NCBI GenBank assembly: GCA_017622495.1
Contig: JAGAQY010000057.1
Coordinates: 62,001 to 126,000 of the forward strand
Length of the DNA stretch: 64,000 nt
Reading direction: 5' to 3'
Origin: Bacteroidaceae bacterium
GTDB taxonomy: Bacteria; Bacteroidota; Bacteroidia; Bacteroidales; Bacteroidaceae
The notes under the pieces were generated by a model. That model saw only the letters and a list, made by a program, of their open reading frames with translations. It made no database searches and had not been told where the DNA came from. Both the position numbers and the translations under genes were made by a program. Positions 35,951-44,767 of the stretch are shown here, in pieces (positions within the stretch are counted from its first letter, which is position 1; every line of letters starts with the position of its first letter).

Positions 35951-36982
35951 ATGTCATTAAAGAAATTACATTTATATCGTAACAAGATAGAACAAGCAGT
36001 AAGGGATTTTGTCGGTGATAACACTTTACAGATAGAAGTACAATCACCACAAAAGATAAAATACTCTGTGTCTTTTGCGAATGAAGATGAGCTTCCTGCT
36101 ATTGTATTTGTGGATTTTAACCAAGATGGAACGACGACTATAGAGGATACTCGCGGACGAAACAAGGAATATGCAGCAAAACTAGCTGAGCACATTGCAA
36201 ATAGTACACAGGCATGTCTATACGAGACTGGGCATCTGTATTTTAGCGAAATTACGCAGGAACAGTTTGACTTGTTTGTGGAGTTTATGACAGGTTGTGC
36301 TGCGACGATTACGTCTGAGGCTGTGGTTAATGGAGATAAATATTCTATTTGCGGGGAATATGGTGATATGCTATATGCCACCAGATTTAATAACGGTTCC
36401 ATATTGTTTCAAGGGCACCCCTGTATCACTTTCAATAACGCTATTACCATCTTATATGACATCTATCCAGCAGATTTAATTCTGGAGGGGCTAACCAAGT
36501 ATTATAAGTTGGCTTTTGAACAAGATAATATAAAGAAAGAACTTTATAGCCAGTGCCCTAAATTTAACGGGAATCTGACGGATGACGCGGTTAAGGCAAT
36601 ATTGCCATCATTGGCTTTACGACGTTCAATACCAGATGGATTGACAGACTATAGTTATTTGTGCTTTCCCGTATTAAGGGGGGTAGAATGTATAATAAAG
36701 ACGGTATTTAAAGATAAAGGCGCCCCGATACCTATTACGGGTGGATTTGCAAGCTATATGTGCTATGATGGGGCTAGTCGTACTGCGAGTGTTCATCCTC
36801 ATAGAGCGGGACTATTTCCCGATCCGATAGAGAAGGCAAGAGTTGAAGCACTATACAAACTGTGGAATGAACAGCGTCATCGAATTTTTCATCTAGACCC
36901 TCTAATGCCTATATTACTTGGAAAGGAAGATGCTTTGGATATAATCGATCAAACCCTAAAAACAATAAACGATGCCTATTGA
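35951..36982 (+). CDS. rnlA: RnlA-like toxin (RNase LS family)
   Basis: This 343-residue protein resembles E. coli RnlA along its length. The N-terminal TBP-like repeat contains VDFNQDGTTTIEDTRGRNKE. The second repeat has LFQGHPCITFNNAITILYD. The C-terminal toxin/dimerisation domain shows LTDYSYLCFPVLRGVECIIK, then GAPIPITGGFASYM and EQRHRIFHLDP. RnlA is a HEPN-type endoribonuclease that degrades mRNA after phage T4 infection when the antitoxin RnlB is lost. The EQRHRIFH block contains an R-x4-6-H-type motif consistent with that chemistry. The identification rests on remembered sequence features. The gene overlaps the next small gene by 11 bp, the arrangement expected for a toxin-antitoxin pair. 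Confidence 0.75.
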   Translation: MSLKKLHLYRNKIEQAVRDFVGDNTLQIEVQSPQKIKYSVSFANEDELPAIVFVDFNQDGTTTIEDTRGRNKEYAAKLAEHIANSTQACLYETGHLYFSEITQEQFDLFVEFMTGCAATITSEAVVNGDKYSICGEYGDMLYATRFNNGSILFQGHPCITFNNAITILYDIYPADLILEGLTKYYKLAFEQDNIKKELYSQCPKFNGNLTDDAVKAILPSLALRRSIPDGLTDYSYLCFPVLRGVECIIKTVFKDKGAPIPITGGFASYMCYDGASRTASVHPHRAGLFPDPIEKARVEALYKLWNEQRHRIFHLDPLMPILLGKEDALDIIDQTLKTINDAY

Positions 36983-37340
36983 AACCAATAATTTACGCAT
37001 AGTCATTTCGCCAAAGAGACGGATGGCGATGGTGCTGTTGAAGCGAGAGTTGTATCTGTCGGATATCGTTTCTGATGTTGTAAGAGAACTGAGTAGAGCA
37101 GATTTCAACGGTGACGTGGTGTTTGAGATGCTGCTCACTAAGGGCGTATCAGAGCATTATTACAACATGAGCTTTGAGAATAGAACATTTAACATGCACA
37201 GTAATCAGGTTGTGCACACCCCGATGAATGCAGTCGTGGCGATGTCGAAAAGATACTACCGATGCCATCCTGAGCTGTTGGAACGAACTAGTTTGACTGT
37301 GAGACAGATTCATTACATCAGAGAATGGGTTGAGGAGTAA
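36972..37340 (+). CDS. rnlB: RnlB-like antitoxin
   Basis: This 122-residue protein starts within the last codons of the RnlA-like gene (overlap 36972-36982) and matches E. coli RnlB in size. A central segment, FNGDVVFEMLLTKG...YYNMSFENRTFNM, has the alternating pattern I associate with RnlB antitoxins. A helical C-terminal tail follows. RnlB would bind and restrain the RnlA nuclease. Phage shut-off of host expression would then free the toxin and abort infection. Similarity alone is modest; the call depends strongly on the linked toxin. Confidence 0.65.
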   Translation: MPIETNNLRIVISPKRRMAMVLLKRELYLSDIVSDVVRELSRADFNGDVVFEMLLTKGVSEHYYNMSFENRTFNMHSNQVVHTPMNAVVAMSKRYYRCHPELLERTSLTVRQIHYIREWVEE

Positions 37341-37379
37341 GAGAAGGGAACCAAGTGCCGAATTAGAGTACGGAAGTAT

Positions 37380-38882
37380 ATGTATACCATAGAAGACTAC
37401 ATAGGACAGCAAGTAAGAAGAATATCATTTCTTGTGAAGAGAGCAGATGATGGGCAGTACCATCACCTGCTCTCTGTCGTGGAGTATCTGTTCCCCGACA
37501 TGCAAGACTATGATGAATTCAAAACGCAAAAGAAAACAGAATACATAGACTTCTTGAAAGATGAAGATGGTGACAAAGATAAGGTATACTTTGTGGTAGA
37601 TTTCCCCATCCTTACTATAGAATACCTTGCGAATCCAAATACCTATAAGATAGGTGAAGATGTCGTAATTCCTTGGGATGAGGATTGTAAACAAGGAGAC
37701 TGGAGATATAATCAGCCAGTGATAGTGCCATTGCATAAAGATGAGAAAGGAAAGTTTGCTTATATTCTTCCTAAGAGAACAACATCTGCTTACGTGAATG
37801 TATATAAGGTAGAGAAGCCGAGTGCGATAGAAAAACGAATAGAAGAACAAGTAAAGAAACTTTCAGTCAGGAACCTTGGCAGGGAATTAACTTTATATCC
37901 AGAGTTCTATGGTGGAACAGTCGTGGCATGTTACAATCCTTATTATAAATCGCTCGATTTGACGGAGGATGCCTCTACACCAGGAATCTTTATCCGAATT
38001 AATTTCCGTAAAAATGCCCCAAAACAACTCATGTTTAGATTTAAAACCTATTCGGATGATAACTCTATGACGAGTATCGGACCGCTATTATCACCAGAAG
38101 GGGCTTTCTTGACACATTTTGATTTCCCACATCCGTTCAGAAAAGTGGATATATATGTATACGATGCTGACGGGCGACTGATAGATTACTATGACGGTGT
38201 GGTATTTGTTCACCAAATCAAAGTGGATATGCACGTAAAATCGAAGGAAGTACATGTGCAGAATGATAAAGGAGAAACGGTGGAGGTTATAGAAAAGTAT
38301 GCTGGTGAACAGTTTGTCATCGGGAATCCCAAAGTGAGTGGTGATGACTTGAAAGTTGCTCCAGAAGTGGCTTATAAGCAGAATGAGGATTCTTTGACCT
38401 GTGTTTTCTTTGATGGCGATAAAGACAGCGTGGATGAGAATGAGCAAAGAGCCAAAGAGACGGTGATGAAGATCTTGAATAGGGCTAAGGAGCGTTGCTA
38501 TATCTGCGATATGTATTTTAGTGTCAAAACACTTGTGCGTTTCGTAATGCCGGTGGAGTTGGAGAATGTGGAGGTGCGGATTATTTCGAGTAAGGAGGAA
38601 CTAAATACCAAAGACATTGTTGAGTTGAAAGAAGGTTGTGAGGCTATGAGGGGAAAAGATATCGTAGATGTACACTGCCGTTTGTTGAGAGGTGAGAAGG
38701 CTGCGCTGCATGACCGTTTTCTCGTGGCAGACAACCAAGTATGGATGGTGGGGTGTTCGCTTGATGAAATTGGGAAGCGTGCCACTATGATAAGTCGTGT
38801 ACCTACTGACTATAGTCAGAAGATACTTGACAGGATAGAAGAATGGTGGAATAACGATAATCTTTCAGAGTTGATAGTATGA
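37380..38882 (+). CDS. Two-domain protein: VPA1262-like N-terminus and PLD-like C-terminus
   Basis: This 500-residue cytoplasmic protein has an N-terminal half (about 150-320) whose beta-rich segments RNLGRELTLYPEFYGGTVVA and PGIFIRINFRKNAPKQLMFRF recall the VPA1262-family N-terminal domain, a loosely characterised bacterial family. I hold that match with caution. The C-terminal part (about 345-490) is phospholipase-D-like: RAKERCYICDMYFS is the first strand, and ALHDRFLVADNQVWMVGCSLDEIG carries an H-x-R/K-type HKD half-site. Only one HKD-like site is present, so an active enzyme would need a dimer or the neighbouring PLD-like protein. Its stop overlaps the next start as ATGA (38879-38882), implying translational coupling in a three-gene module. 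Confidence 0.6.
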   Translation: MYTIEDYIGQQVRRISFLVKRADDGQYHHLLSVVEYLFPDMQDYDEFKTQKKTEYIDFLKDEDGDKDKVYFVVDFPILTIEYLANPNTYKIGEDVVIPWDEDCKQGDWRYNQPVIVPLHKDEKGKFAYILPKRTTSAYVNVYKVEKPSAIEKRIEEQVKKLSVRNLGRELTLYPEFYGGTVVACYNPYYKSLDLTEDASTPGIFIRINFRKNAPKQLMFRFKTYSDDNSMTSIGPLLSPEGAFLTHFDFPHPFRKVDIYVYDADGRLIDYYDGVVFVHQIKVDMHVKSKEVHVQNDKGETVEVIEKYAGEQFVIGNPKVSGDDLKVAPEVAYKQNEDSLTCVFFDGDKDSVDENEQRAKETVMKILNRAKERCYICDMYFSVKTLVRFVMPVELENVEVRIISSKEELNTKDIVELKEGCEAMRGKDIVDVHCRLLRGEKAALHDRFLVADNQVWMVGCSLDEIGKRATMISRVPTDYSQKILDRIEEWWNNDNLSELIV

Positions 38883-39475
38883 GTATAACAAGCACAATAA
38901 GCGTTCCATCTACCGCCACGTCGGTTAGCACTCCAACACCATTCGAATACGGGGAGGATTATGCGTTCTATGATGCACGCAGTGGGATGACTCCGGACTA
39001 TTATCAGTGGATATTGGCAACCGCCACCACATCGATACAGATTTGGGATACACATTTTAGACCCCAATATGATGGAATGGTGTTTAAGGATGTGAAATGT
39101 CCAAATCTTCAGATAACGATACTTACTATATGTGATAGAGATTATTACACCAGACAGGATGTTAATGATCTTGCGAATAATATCATGAATAATCTTGGAC
39201 GTGAAGTCGTCGCATGTACTCTTAATATTTTTGCTTTTCATGACAAGTGTCGCTACAACAATATGCTATGGCATGACCGTTTTTTAATCATTGACGGGAC
39301 TCGCTATTATTTAATAGGAGCTTCAATGAATAACCAGGTAGGCTCCAAAACTAGTTTTGGAATCCATTTCCTCTCAAAAGCAAAGGATGTAGATGTCTTG
39401 CAAAGAAAATTGACGAGCTATTTTTCTCTTACAGGAAATTCTGGCCTGAGGTTTAAGGTAACAAGGACAAGATAA
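38879..39475 (+). CDS. Small PLD-like protein
   Basis: This 198-residue protein begins with a low-complexity Ser/Thr-rich leader. A single PLD-like fold follows: YYQWILATATTSIQIWDTHF as the opening strand-helix and MLWHDRFLIIDGTRYYLIGA as an HKD-like half-site (His-Asp-Arg rather than the classical HxK). SMNNQVGSKTSFGI resembles the GSxN-like segment of the superfamily. The C-terminal domain of the preceding protein carries a very similar site, so the two could form a heterodimeric active centre. PLD-fold proteins in defence systems act as nucleases or lipases; the substrate here is unknown. It overlaps both neighbours, 4 bp before and 1 bp after. Confidence 0.6.
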   Translation: MSITSTISVPSTATSVSTPTPFEYGEDYAFYDARSGMTPDYYQWILATATTSIQIWDTHFRPQYDGMVFKDVKCPNLQITILTICDRDYYTRQDVNDLANNIMNNLGREVVACTLNIFAFHDKCRYNNMLWHDRFLIIDGTRYYLIGASMNNQVGSKTSFGIHFLSKAKDVDVLQRKLTSYFSLTGNSGLRFKVTRTR

Positions 39476-41253
39476 TGACAGAGGAGTTGTTGAAAATATA
39501 CCGGAAAGGATGCTACCATAGGTTCGGCAAGGGACAGCTTGAGATGGAGATGCTGTTACTGGACGCTATTGAGATACCTGGCAGTAGCCATGTGGCCTTT
39601 GCAAAGAAACATGCCGGTCAGATAAATGATCTGTCGGTGAAAGCTTTGCGTGGCGAGGTTGACCGTTACGATCTATATAACAATTCATCGAAGTATCTCC
39701 CTAAGGTAAGGTACCCATATTCGCAAGTTCTTCAAAATCTTGTGATGTACAAGGCCGGTAAAGAACGGAGAAAGGATGATGCTCTGACGATTAATGAAAT
39801 AGGTACATGGTGGGAGAATTGCGGCGTAGATTTCTATAAAGGATATATACCAACAGGTGAAGAACTGGAGGCGTATGTTGAGATGGCAAACTGGGATTCG
39901 TATATCAGGAATACCAGGAATATGGAGGGGAACAATGCTACGCTAATGGCTACGGTTAAAGAAACGTATGAAAAGGCAACAAGTGATGAAGAGATAATAG
40001 ATGGTATATACCACTATAATGATGGTGGTTATCTTGAATTGCCCGATGAAGTGGAGGCATTGGCCTGGATGATTAAGTTGCAGCAGCGATGGGATTTGTT
40101 CGAGAAGATGCTGAACAGATTGAAGTATTTCCCATATCAAGGCTGCTTGATATATAGGCTACGTACAATAGAAGAGTGTAAACAGGTGATCGTTCATTTA
40201 CACGGATGCCCGCATGAAAAGGTAATGCAGCATCTGATTCGGGAGCGGGTGTTTCGCTTGCTGAATGAAGAAGAGCAGAACCTGAAAGAAAATGCGGATG
40301 GCGGACTGGCGGCAAGATGGGCAAAGACTGCAGAAGAACTATATGCTCAATGGGTAGAGAAGAAGGAAAACATGCTGCATGGTTTTGCCAAGGAATGGAT
40401 AGATGTGTTTGGAGTAGAGGAACTCAGTGTATGGGTGAGTAGAAAAATACGTCAGGCAGTAGGAAAGGCGGAAATCTTTAAGTCGTATGAACTGGACGTA
40501 CTAAACGTGATAGATAAATATGTGAAGGAACGGTTGAACTTTGCTGATATAAATTATGCGGAGAAAGATTTGGCAACACTGTTTAACTATGCACTAAGTG
40601 CTAAGGAAAAGGGTTTAGGGGAGCAAATTTCGATGACGCTATTCAGAGCTATCGTTGCACAGATATATCAAGCGAGCTATTGTCCAGAATGGACGTTGAG
40701 CGAAAAAGGAATAGAGTTAGCGCGGGCTGTATATGGGCTGGTGCCTGCAGACAAAACTGAGGGTGTAAGGCTGTTGAAAGTGAAACACAAACCGCAGGAA
40801 GGATATAAGGTTGACCGCGAGAAATCTTTTGAAGCTGCGTTTGGCGAATCATTCCTTTTATCTGTGTTGTTGCTGCAAGTGGAGTCGTCGGGTGATAAGG
40901 AGCGTTTTAGGGAACTGAACAAATTACTTTATAGATATTCCCAAAATGGATTCTTCGCACAAGAAGATCAGTTCTTTATACCGTTCTATATTGCGGAGTT
41001 GGTAGCAAGTCAGGTTCTGAAAGAAGAGAAAGAAGGGTATGAAATGGAGCTTATAGCTAATTATCCTCATTTTTCGTTTGTGCTACGGGTTCTCACGGCT
41101 AATGGTGGTGAGATGGCTACGAATGTCAAGGAAGCCATGCTTAAAAGAGTTGAAATTGAATGGCAATGGGAACGAAAGCTGATGATACAGCAGAAGAACG
41201 AGATGTGGAAGGTGCTGGAGAAGTATATTGAGGATGTGAAGAAGAAATATTAA
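39475..41253 (+). CDS. Large helical protein of unknown function
   Basis: I do not recognise this 592-residue protein. It is almost wholly alpha-helical and hydrophilic, with no signal peptide and no membrane helix. Repetitive helix-turn-helix spacing suggests a solenoid or scaffold (segments such as EALAWMIKLQQRWDLFEKMLNRL). No Walker, nuclease or HEPN motif is apparent. The start codon shares its A with the stop of the PLD-like gene (TAATG at 39473-39477), so it is certainly co-translated with the two PLD-like genes. It may be the sensor or scaffold of a three-gene defence module. It is separated by only 12 bp from the ABC-three-component genes. Confidence 0.6.
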   Translation: MTEELLKIYRKGCYHRFGKGQLEMEMLLLDAIEIPGSSHVAFAKKHAGQINDLSVKALRGEVDRYDLYNNSSKYLPKVRYPYSQVLQNLVMYKAGKERRKDDALTINEIGTWWENCGVDFYKGYIPTGEELEAYVEMANWDSYIRNTRNMEGNNATLMATVKETYEKATSDEEIIDGIYHYNDGGYLELPDEVEALAWMIKLQQRWDLFEKMLNRLKYFPYQGCLIYRLRTIEECKQVIVHLHGCPHEKVMQHLIRERVFRLLNEEEQNLKENADGGLAARWAKTAEELYAQWVEKKENMLHGFAKEWIDVFGVEELSVWVSRKIRQAVGKAEIFKSYELDVLNVIDKYVKERLNFADINYAEKDLATLFNYALSAKEKGLGEQISMTLFRAIVAQIYQASYCPEWTLSEKGIELARAVYGLVPADKTEGVRLLKVKHKPQEGYKVDREKSFEAAFGESFLLSVLLLQVESSGDKERFRELNKLLYRYSQNGFFAQEDQFFIPFYIAELVASQVLKEEKEGYEMELIANYPHFSFVLRVLTANGGEMATNVKEAMLKRVEIEWQWERKLMIQQKNEMWKVLEKYIEDVKKKY

Positions 41254-41265
41254 AACAGATGACCT

Positions 41266-42471
41266 ATGGGTAATACAAATGACAGGAACGCTGGGGGCGT
41301 AGTAGCTGGTTTTGTTTACCAGATTTATTATTTCCTATATCGACTCCTGACAATGGGGGTAGATGAAACCGTGTCGCTTGAAAAATTTGAAGATGTTGGC
41401 GTGGAGACAGAAAATGACAGGACGTACTATCAACTTAAACATACCTCTGCTACGACAGACACACATGTAGAGCGAATGAAAAACAGAGATGCCGTTCTGT
41501 GGAAAACGTTAAGCATGTGGATTGAAAAGATAAAGGAGGGTAGGAATGAGGATGAACAGCGCAGATGGATAGGTGAAAGCGAGTTTGTTCTCCTTTCGAA
41601 TAAGTCAACTGAGGAGAATACGTTCTTTTTGAAAGTGTATGCCTACCAGAAAGATGGGAAATGGGATTACCTGAAAAAATATATAGAGGAACAAGCGGCG
41701 AAAGGTGAAAGAAGTACACCGAAGAATATATATGACTATACGAAAGATGTAAATGATTATCCGTTGTTGAAAGAGTTCCTCAATAAGGTTAGGCCTGAAT
41801 TTAAAAGTGATGATGACATATTAGAAGATATACAATATTGGTTAGTTAACCAGCAGCATTTCAAAGCTCCCAATGCCAAAGTCCTGCGAGCGACGCTCTA
41901 TGGGCGATTGTGTGAGATGTTGAGAGGTAAAGAGATAGAGTTTAATATGGAATCATTTCATGATATGTTTGGTGAACTGTTCACAAAAATAAAGGAAAGG
42001 AAATTTGTACCCAAGAATCGGAAGGTGAGAGTCCCAGACAAACCACGAAAACAGACGTTTATCAGACAACTTGTAGAAATTGATGATGTTATGGCAATAA
42101 CCAAGGACGATATTGAAGAATTGACGCTGCAGAAATTGCAGTTTGAGAATGACTATAATGATGCGTTGGCAGTTGGGGATGATGATGACAGAATTAATTT
42201 TGAAAGGGATGTTAAGGCAAGATGGAAAAAGCATCATAGAACGAACAATAACGGAATTAGTGCATCTAAAAGTGAAGATGAGATAAAACTAGCAGCACGT
42301 GCTGTGCTTGATGGAGTTAGAAATGAAAATCCGATTTTTGATCAGGACATACTTAATGAAACAAGTTCGAACGGCTGTTTCTATCATTTCTCTGACGGTG
42401 ACAAGCCAAAGATTGGCTGGCGATTTGATTGGAAAGAAAAATATAATGGTGAGGAATGGACTATAGAATAA
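41266..42471 (+). CDS. ABC-three-component system effector with nuclease-like N-terminus
   Basis: This 401-residue protein has an N-terminal domain (about 1-210) that follows the Cap4/DUF4297 dsDNA-nuclease pattern. GGVVAGFVYQIYYFLY is the first helix, LEKFEDVGVETEN supplies the acidic residues, and TYYQLKHTS is the Q-x-K strand of a PD-(D/E)xK core. A helical linker and a C-terminal domain (about 300-401) ending GKPKIGWRFDW-like in beta strands would be the C-terminal region typical of ABC-3C effectors. It is followed by overlapping genes for a small middle component and a DUF3732 ATPase, which together define the ABC-3C system class. I infer that ATPase sensing of invader DNA activates cleavage by this subunit. 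Confidence 0.7.
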   Translation: MGNTNDRNAGGVVAGFVYQIYYFLYRLLTMGVDETVSLEKFEDVGVETENDRTYYQLKHTSATTDTHVERMKNRDAVLWKTLSMWIEKIKEGRNEDEQRRWIGESEFVLLSNKSTEENTFFLKVYAYQKDGKWDYLKKYIEEQAAKGERSTPKNIYDYTKDVNDYPLLKEFLNKVRPEFKSDDDILEDIQYWLVNQQHFKAPNAKVLRATLYGRLCEMLRGKEIEFNMESFHDMFGELFTKIKERKFVPKNRKVRVPDKPRKQTFIRQLVEIDDVMAITKDDIEELTLQKLQFENDYNDALAVGDDDDRINFERDVKARWKKHHRTNNNGISASKSEDEIKLAARAVLDGVRNENPIFDQDILNETSSNGCFYHFSDGDKPKIGWRFDWKEKYNGEEWTIE

Positions 42472-42881
42472 ACAATGAAGCCATAGTAGCCTGTGTTATA
42501 GCGCAGATAGTGAAAAGAGGACCATACGACATTCCTATTGTTGTAGGTGCTGTTAACTTGCTGATGCGGAAGAAGTTTCGCAAGAAAGCACTTACGACAT
42601 CTGGAGATAATGTGAAGGAATTGACGATGATTTTTGGCCAGTTAGATGGTAGCCTGCTTGGTGTGATACTCAACAGTATGACCATGCTGATTGAGGGGGG
42701 ATGCATGCAAAAAGCGGACGGAAAACTTGTTTTGACAGATTCTGGACAGGAACTATGTCAGAAAATGATTGGCGGGGAGAGCAAAATGCTGAATGATGTT
42801 CTGAATGATATGGATCAGATACTCTTTAAGTATGAATGTGTAGATTTAAAAAAACTTTATCAACAATTCTGGATAGCCTAA
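42456..42881 (+). CDS. ABC-three-component system middle component
   Basis: This 141-residue helical protein lies between the effector, which it overlaps by 16 bp, and the DUF3732 ATPase, with which it shares one base at TAATG. Residues such as GAVNLLMRKKFRKKA and LNSMTMLIEGGCMQKADGKLVLTD suggest a compact winged-helix-like fold. Middle components of ABC-3C systems are small proteins of this size and position that bridge ATPase and effector. The subtype cannot be decided from sequence alone. Confidence 0.6.
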   Translation: MDYRINNEAIVACVIAQIVKRGPYDIPIVVGAVNLLMRKKFRKKALTTSGDNVKELTMIFGQLDGSLLGVILNSMTMLIEGGCMQKADGKLVLTDSGQELCQKMIGGESKMLNDVLNDMDQILFKYECVDLKKLYQQFWIA

Positions 42882-44767
42882 TGAACTTTTACATCAAGAA
42901 AATAAGGTTGTGGTTTCATCGCCACCCTGAACCAAAGGAATACGAGTTTAAACCGAATAAGGTGAATGTGGTAACAGGTGATTCCTCGACGGGAAAATCA
43001 TCTATACTGCGAGTGATTGACTATTGCCTAATGGCTAAGGAATCGACCATCGTTGAAGATGTCATCAATACGAACGTAAGTTGGTATGGATTGTCGTTTC
43101 ATTTGAACGGTCGTGACTATGTGATAGCTCGCAAGGCCCCTATGAATGGCAGAATAAACTCTGACATATATTGGGCAAAGGACACAGATCAGTTTCCAAG
43201 TGGAAGTCATCCTGTGCCAACCCCCAACATTACAAGGTTAGATGTAGTTGCTTATCTAAATAAAGAGTTTAATGTTCCTGCGATACAGTTGGGCGAAAAG
43301 AATAAAAAACTGGATATGACATTCAGGCAATCTCTTTTGCTAAATTTCTTGACGGAAGATATAATAGCCACTGCAAATAGATATCTGGATAATTTTTTCT
43401 TTGAAGATGAAGAGATGTATGATTTTGCACCTCGCATTATGAAACTATGTTTGGGAACGGAAGAGAAAAAAGAAGCGGACTTAACAGAGGCGAAAAATGC
43501 ACTTGAAGAGAAAATCAAGCAGGAAGAGAGAAACAAAACGGGCGATGAACGAAATAGGCTATCATACGAGAAAAAGTATGATACCATCGTCAAGACAGCT
43601 ATAGAAGTAGGTGTGCTGTTGATGAATGAAACGTTTGATTCGGAGGTGGTCGTGGCAAGGATTAAAGCTGCTGTTGACGATTTTAATAGGATTAAGAGAA
43701 GTCATGCCAAACTCAACGATCTTGCCAATTTATCAGACACGCAACGCAAATTGAAGGCCGAAATAGACAGCTACCAAAAACTACAATGGGAGTATAACAA
43801 GGCCATCAGATATGCTGAGAAAGTGAAGGATAGTTTGACACCTTTTGAATATTTGGAGAAACATCTAAATCAACAGGTGATGAGTGAAGAGTCGGTAGCC
43901 TTGTTCGCCTCATTGGAGGAAGCTTTCACCGTAGCCAAGAAAAATACATTAAAAATAGATGAACTACCACCTGAATTTGCGGAGAATCTCAGAAAACTCA
44001 AGGAGAAGTACAGGACTGTCACGGATAAAATTAAGGAGAACCAATATGCTATCAATTATTTCTTTGATCCAAACTTGTTAGTAAAACTCGTATCATTGGC
44101 GGACCAAATGAAGGGATTGGAGAAAAAGTCGGAGAAGTATATTGGCGATTTGGAATACTACAAACTGAAAGAACAGTTTGATATAATTACTAGAGATCTG
44201 GAATTGGTAGTTAAGTCGAATGACGTGACCAAGAAAGCATTCCTAGGTGATGTGAAGAGTTATTATGACTCTCAGGTCGGCATGTCCTCAACATATAGAG
44301 ATTGCGAGATAGAATTTGACGATGTGAACGTTCGGTTGAGACTCAAAAGGCCAGGTAGTCACTTCCATATTCGAAATATTGGTAGTAAATCGAACTATAT
44401 GTTCATGCACCTTTGCTTCTTCTTGGGATTGCATCAGTATCTTAACAGCCGTAATAATTCATTTGTGCCGAGTTTTCTGTTTATTGACCAGCCCAGTATT
44501 CCTTATTATAGTAACAATGGGAGGAGAATACAGGAAGCCGGCGACCTGACCTTGCAGAAAACTGATGACCGCAGTAGACTGGAGGAGGCGTTCAGACTGA
44601 TTGACAGTTTCATGAGTCAGAATGTTGGAGATGGTTCCAACTTCCAGATTATTATGGTGGAACATGCTGATCCTGAATACTGGAAGAATTTGAGTTATTT
44701 TGAAACTAGATATGTTTTCACAGAAAATAGAGATTACGGTTTGATTCCAAAATATGTAGTAGAATGA
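42881..44767 (+). CDS. DUF3732 ABC ATPase (ABC-3C system)
   Basis: This protein is about 628 residues from the ATG at 42881, which overlaps the preceding stop by one base; the longer frame upstream lies within the other gene. It opens with the SMC/Rad50-like strand NFYIKKIRLWF and KPNKVNVVTGDSSTGKSSIL (Walker A GDSSTGKS near residue 35). Long coiled-coil segments follow (about 200-480). The C-terminal part holds an ABC signature-like region and Walker B PSFLFIDQPSIPYY near residue 535, with the D-loop/H-loop region IIMVEHADPEYW. DUF3732 proteins are the ATPase subunits of ABC-three-component conflict systems. The Walker B reads FLFIDQPS, where the usual catalytic Glu is replaced by Gln, a family trait I cannot verify here. 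Confidence 0.8.
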   Translation: MNFYIKKIRLWFHRHPEPKEYEFKPNKVNVVTGDSSTGKSSILRVIDYCLMAKESTIVEDVINTNVSWYGLSFHLNGRDYVIARKAPMNGRINSDIYWAKDTDQFPSGSHPVPTPNITRLDVVAYLNKEFNVPAIQLGEKNKKLDMTFRQSLLLNFLTEDIIATANRYLDNFFFEDEEMYDFAPRIMKLCLGTEEKKEADLTEAKNALEEKIKQEERNKTGDERNRLSYEKKYDTIVKTAIEVGVLLMNETFDSEVVVARIKAAVDDFNRIKRSHAKLNDLANLSDTQRKLKAEIDSYQKLQWEYNKAIRYAEKVKDSLTPFEYLEKHLNQQVMSEESVALFASLEEAFTVAKKNTLKIDELPPEFAENLRKLKEKYRTVTDKIKENQYAINYFFDPNLLVKLVSLADQMKGLEKKSEKYIGDLEYYKLKEQFDIITRDLELVVKSNDVTKKAFLGDVKSYYDSQVGMSSTYRDCEIEFDDVNVRLRLKRPGSHFHIRNIGSKSNYMFMHLCFFLGLHQYLNSRNNSFVPSFLFIDQPSIPYYSNNGRRIQEAGDLTLQKTDDRSRLEEAFRLIDSFMSQNVGDGSNFQIIMVEHADPEYWKNLSYFETRYVFTENRDYGLIPKYVVE

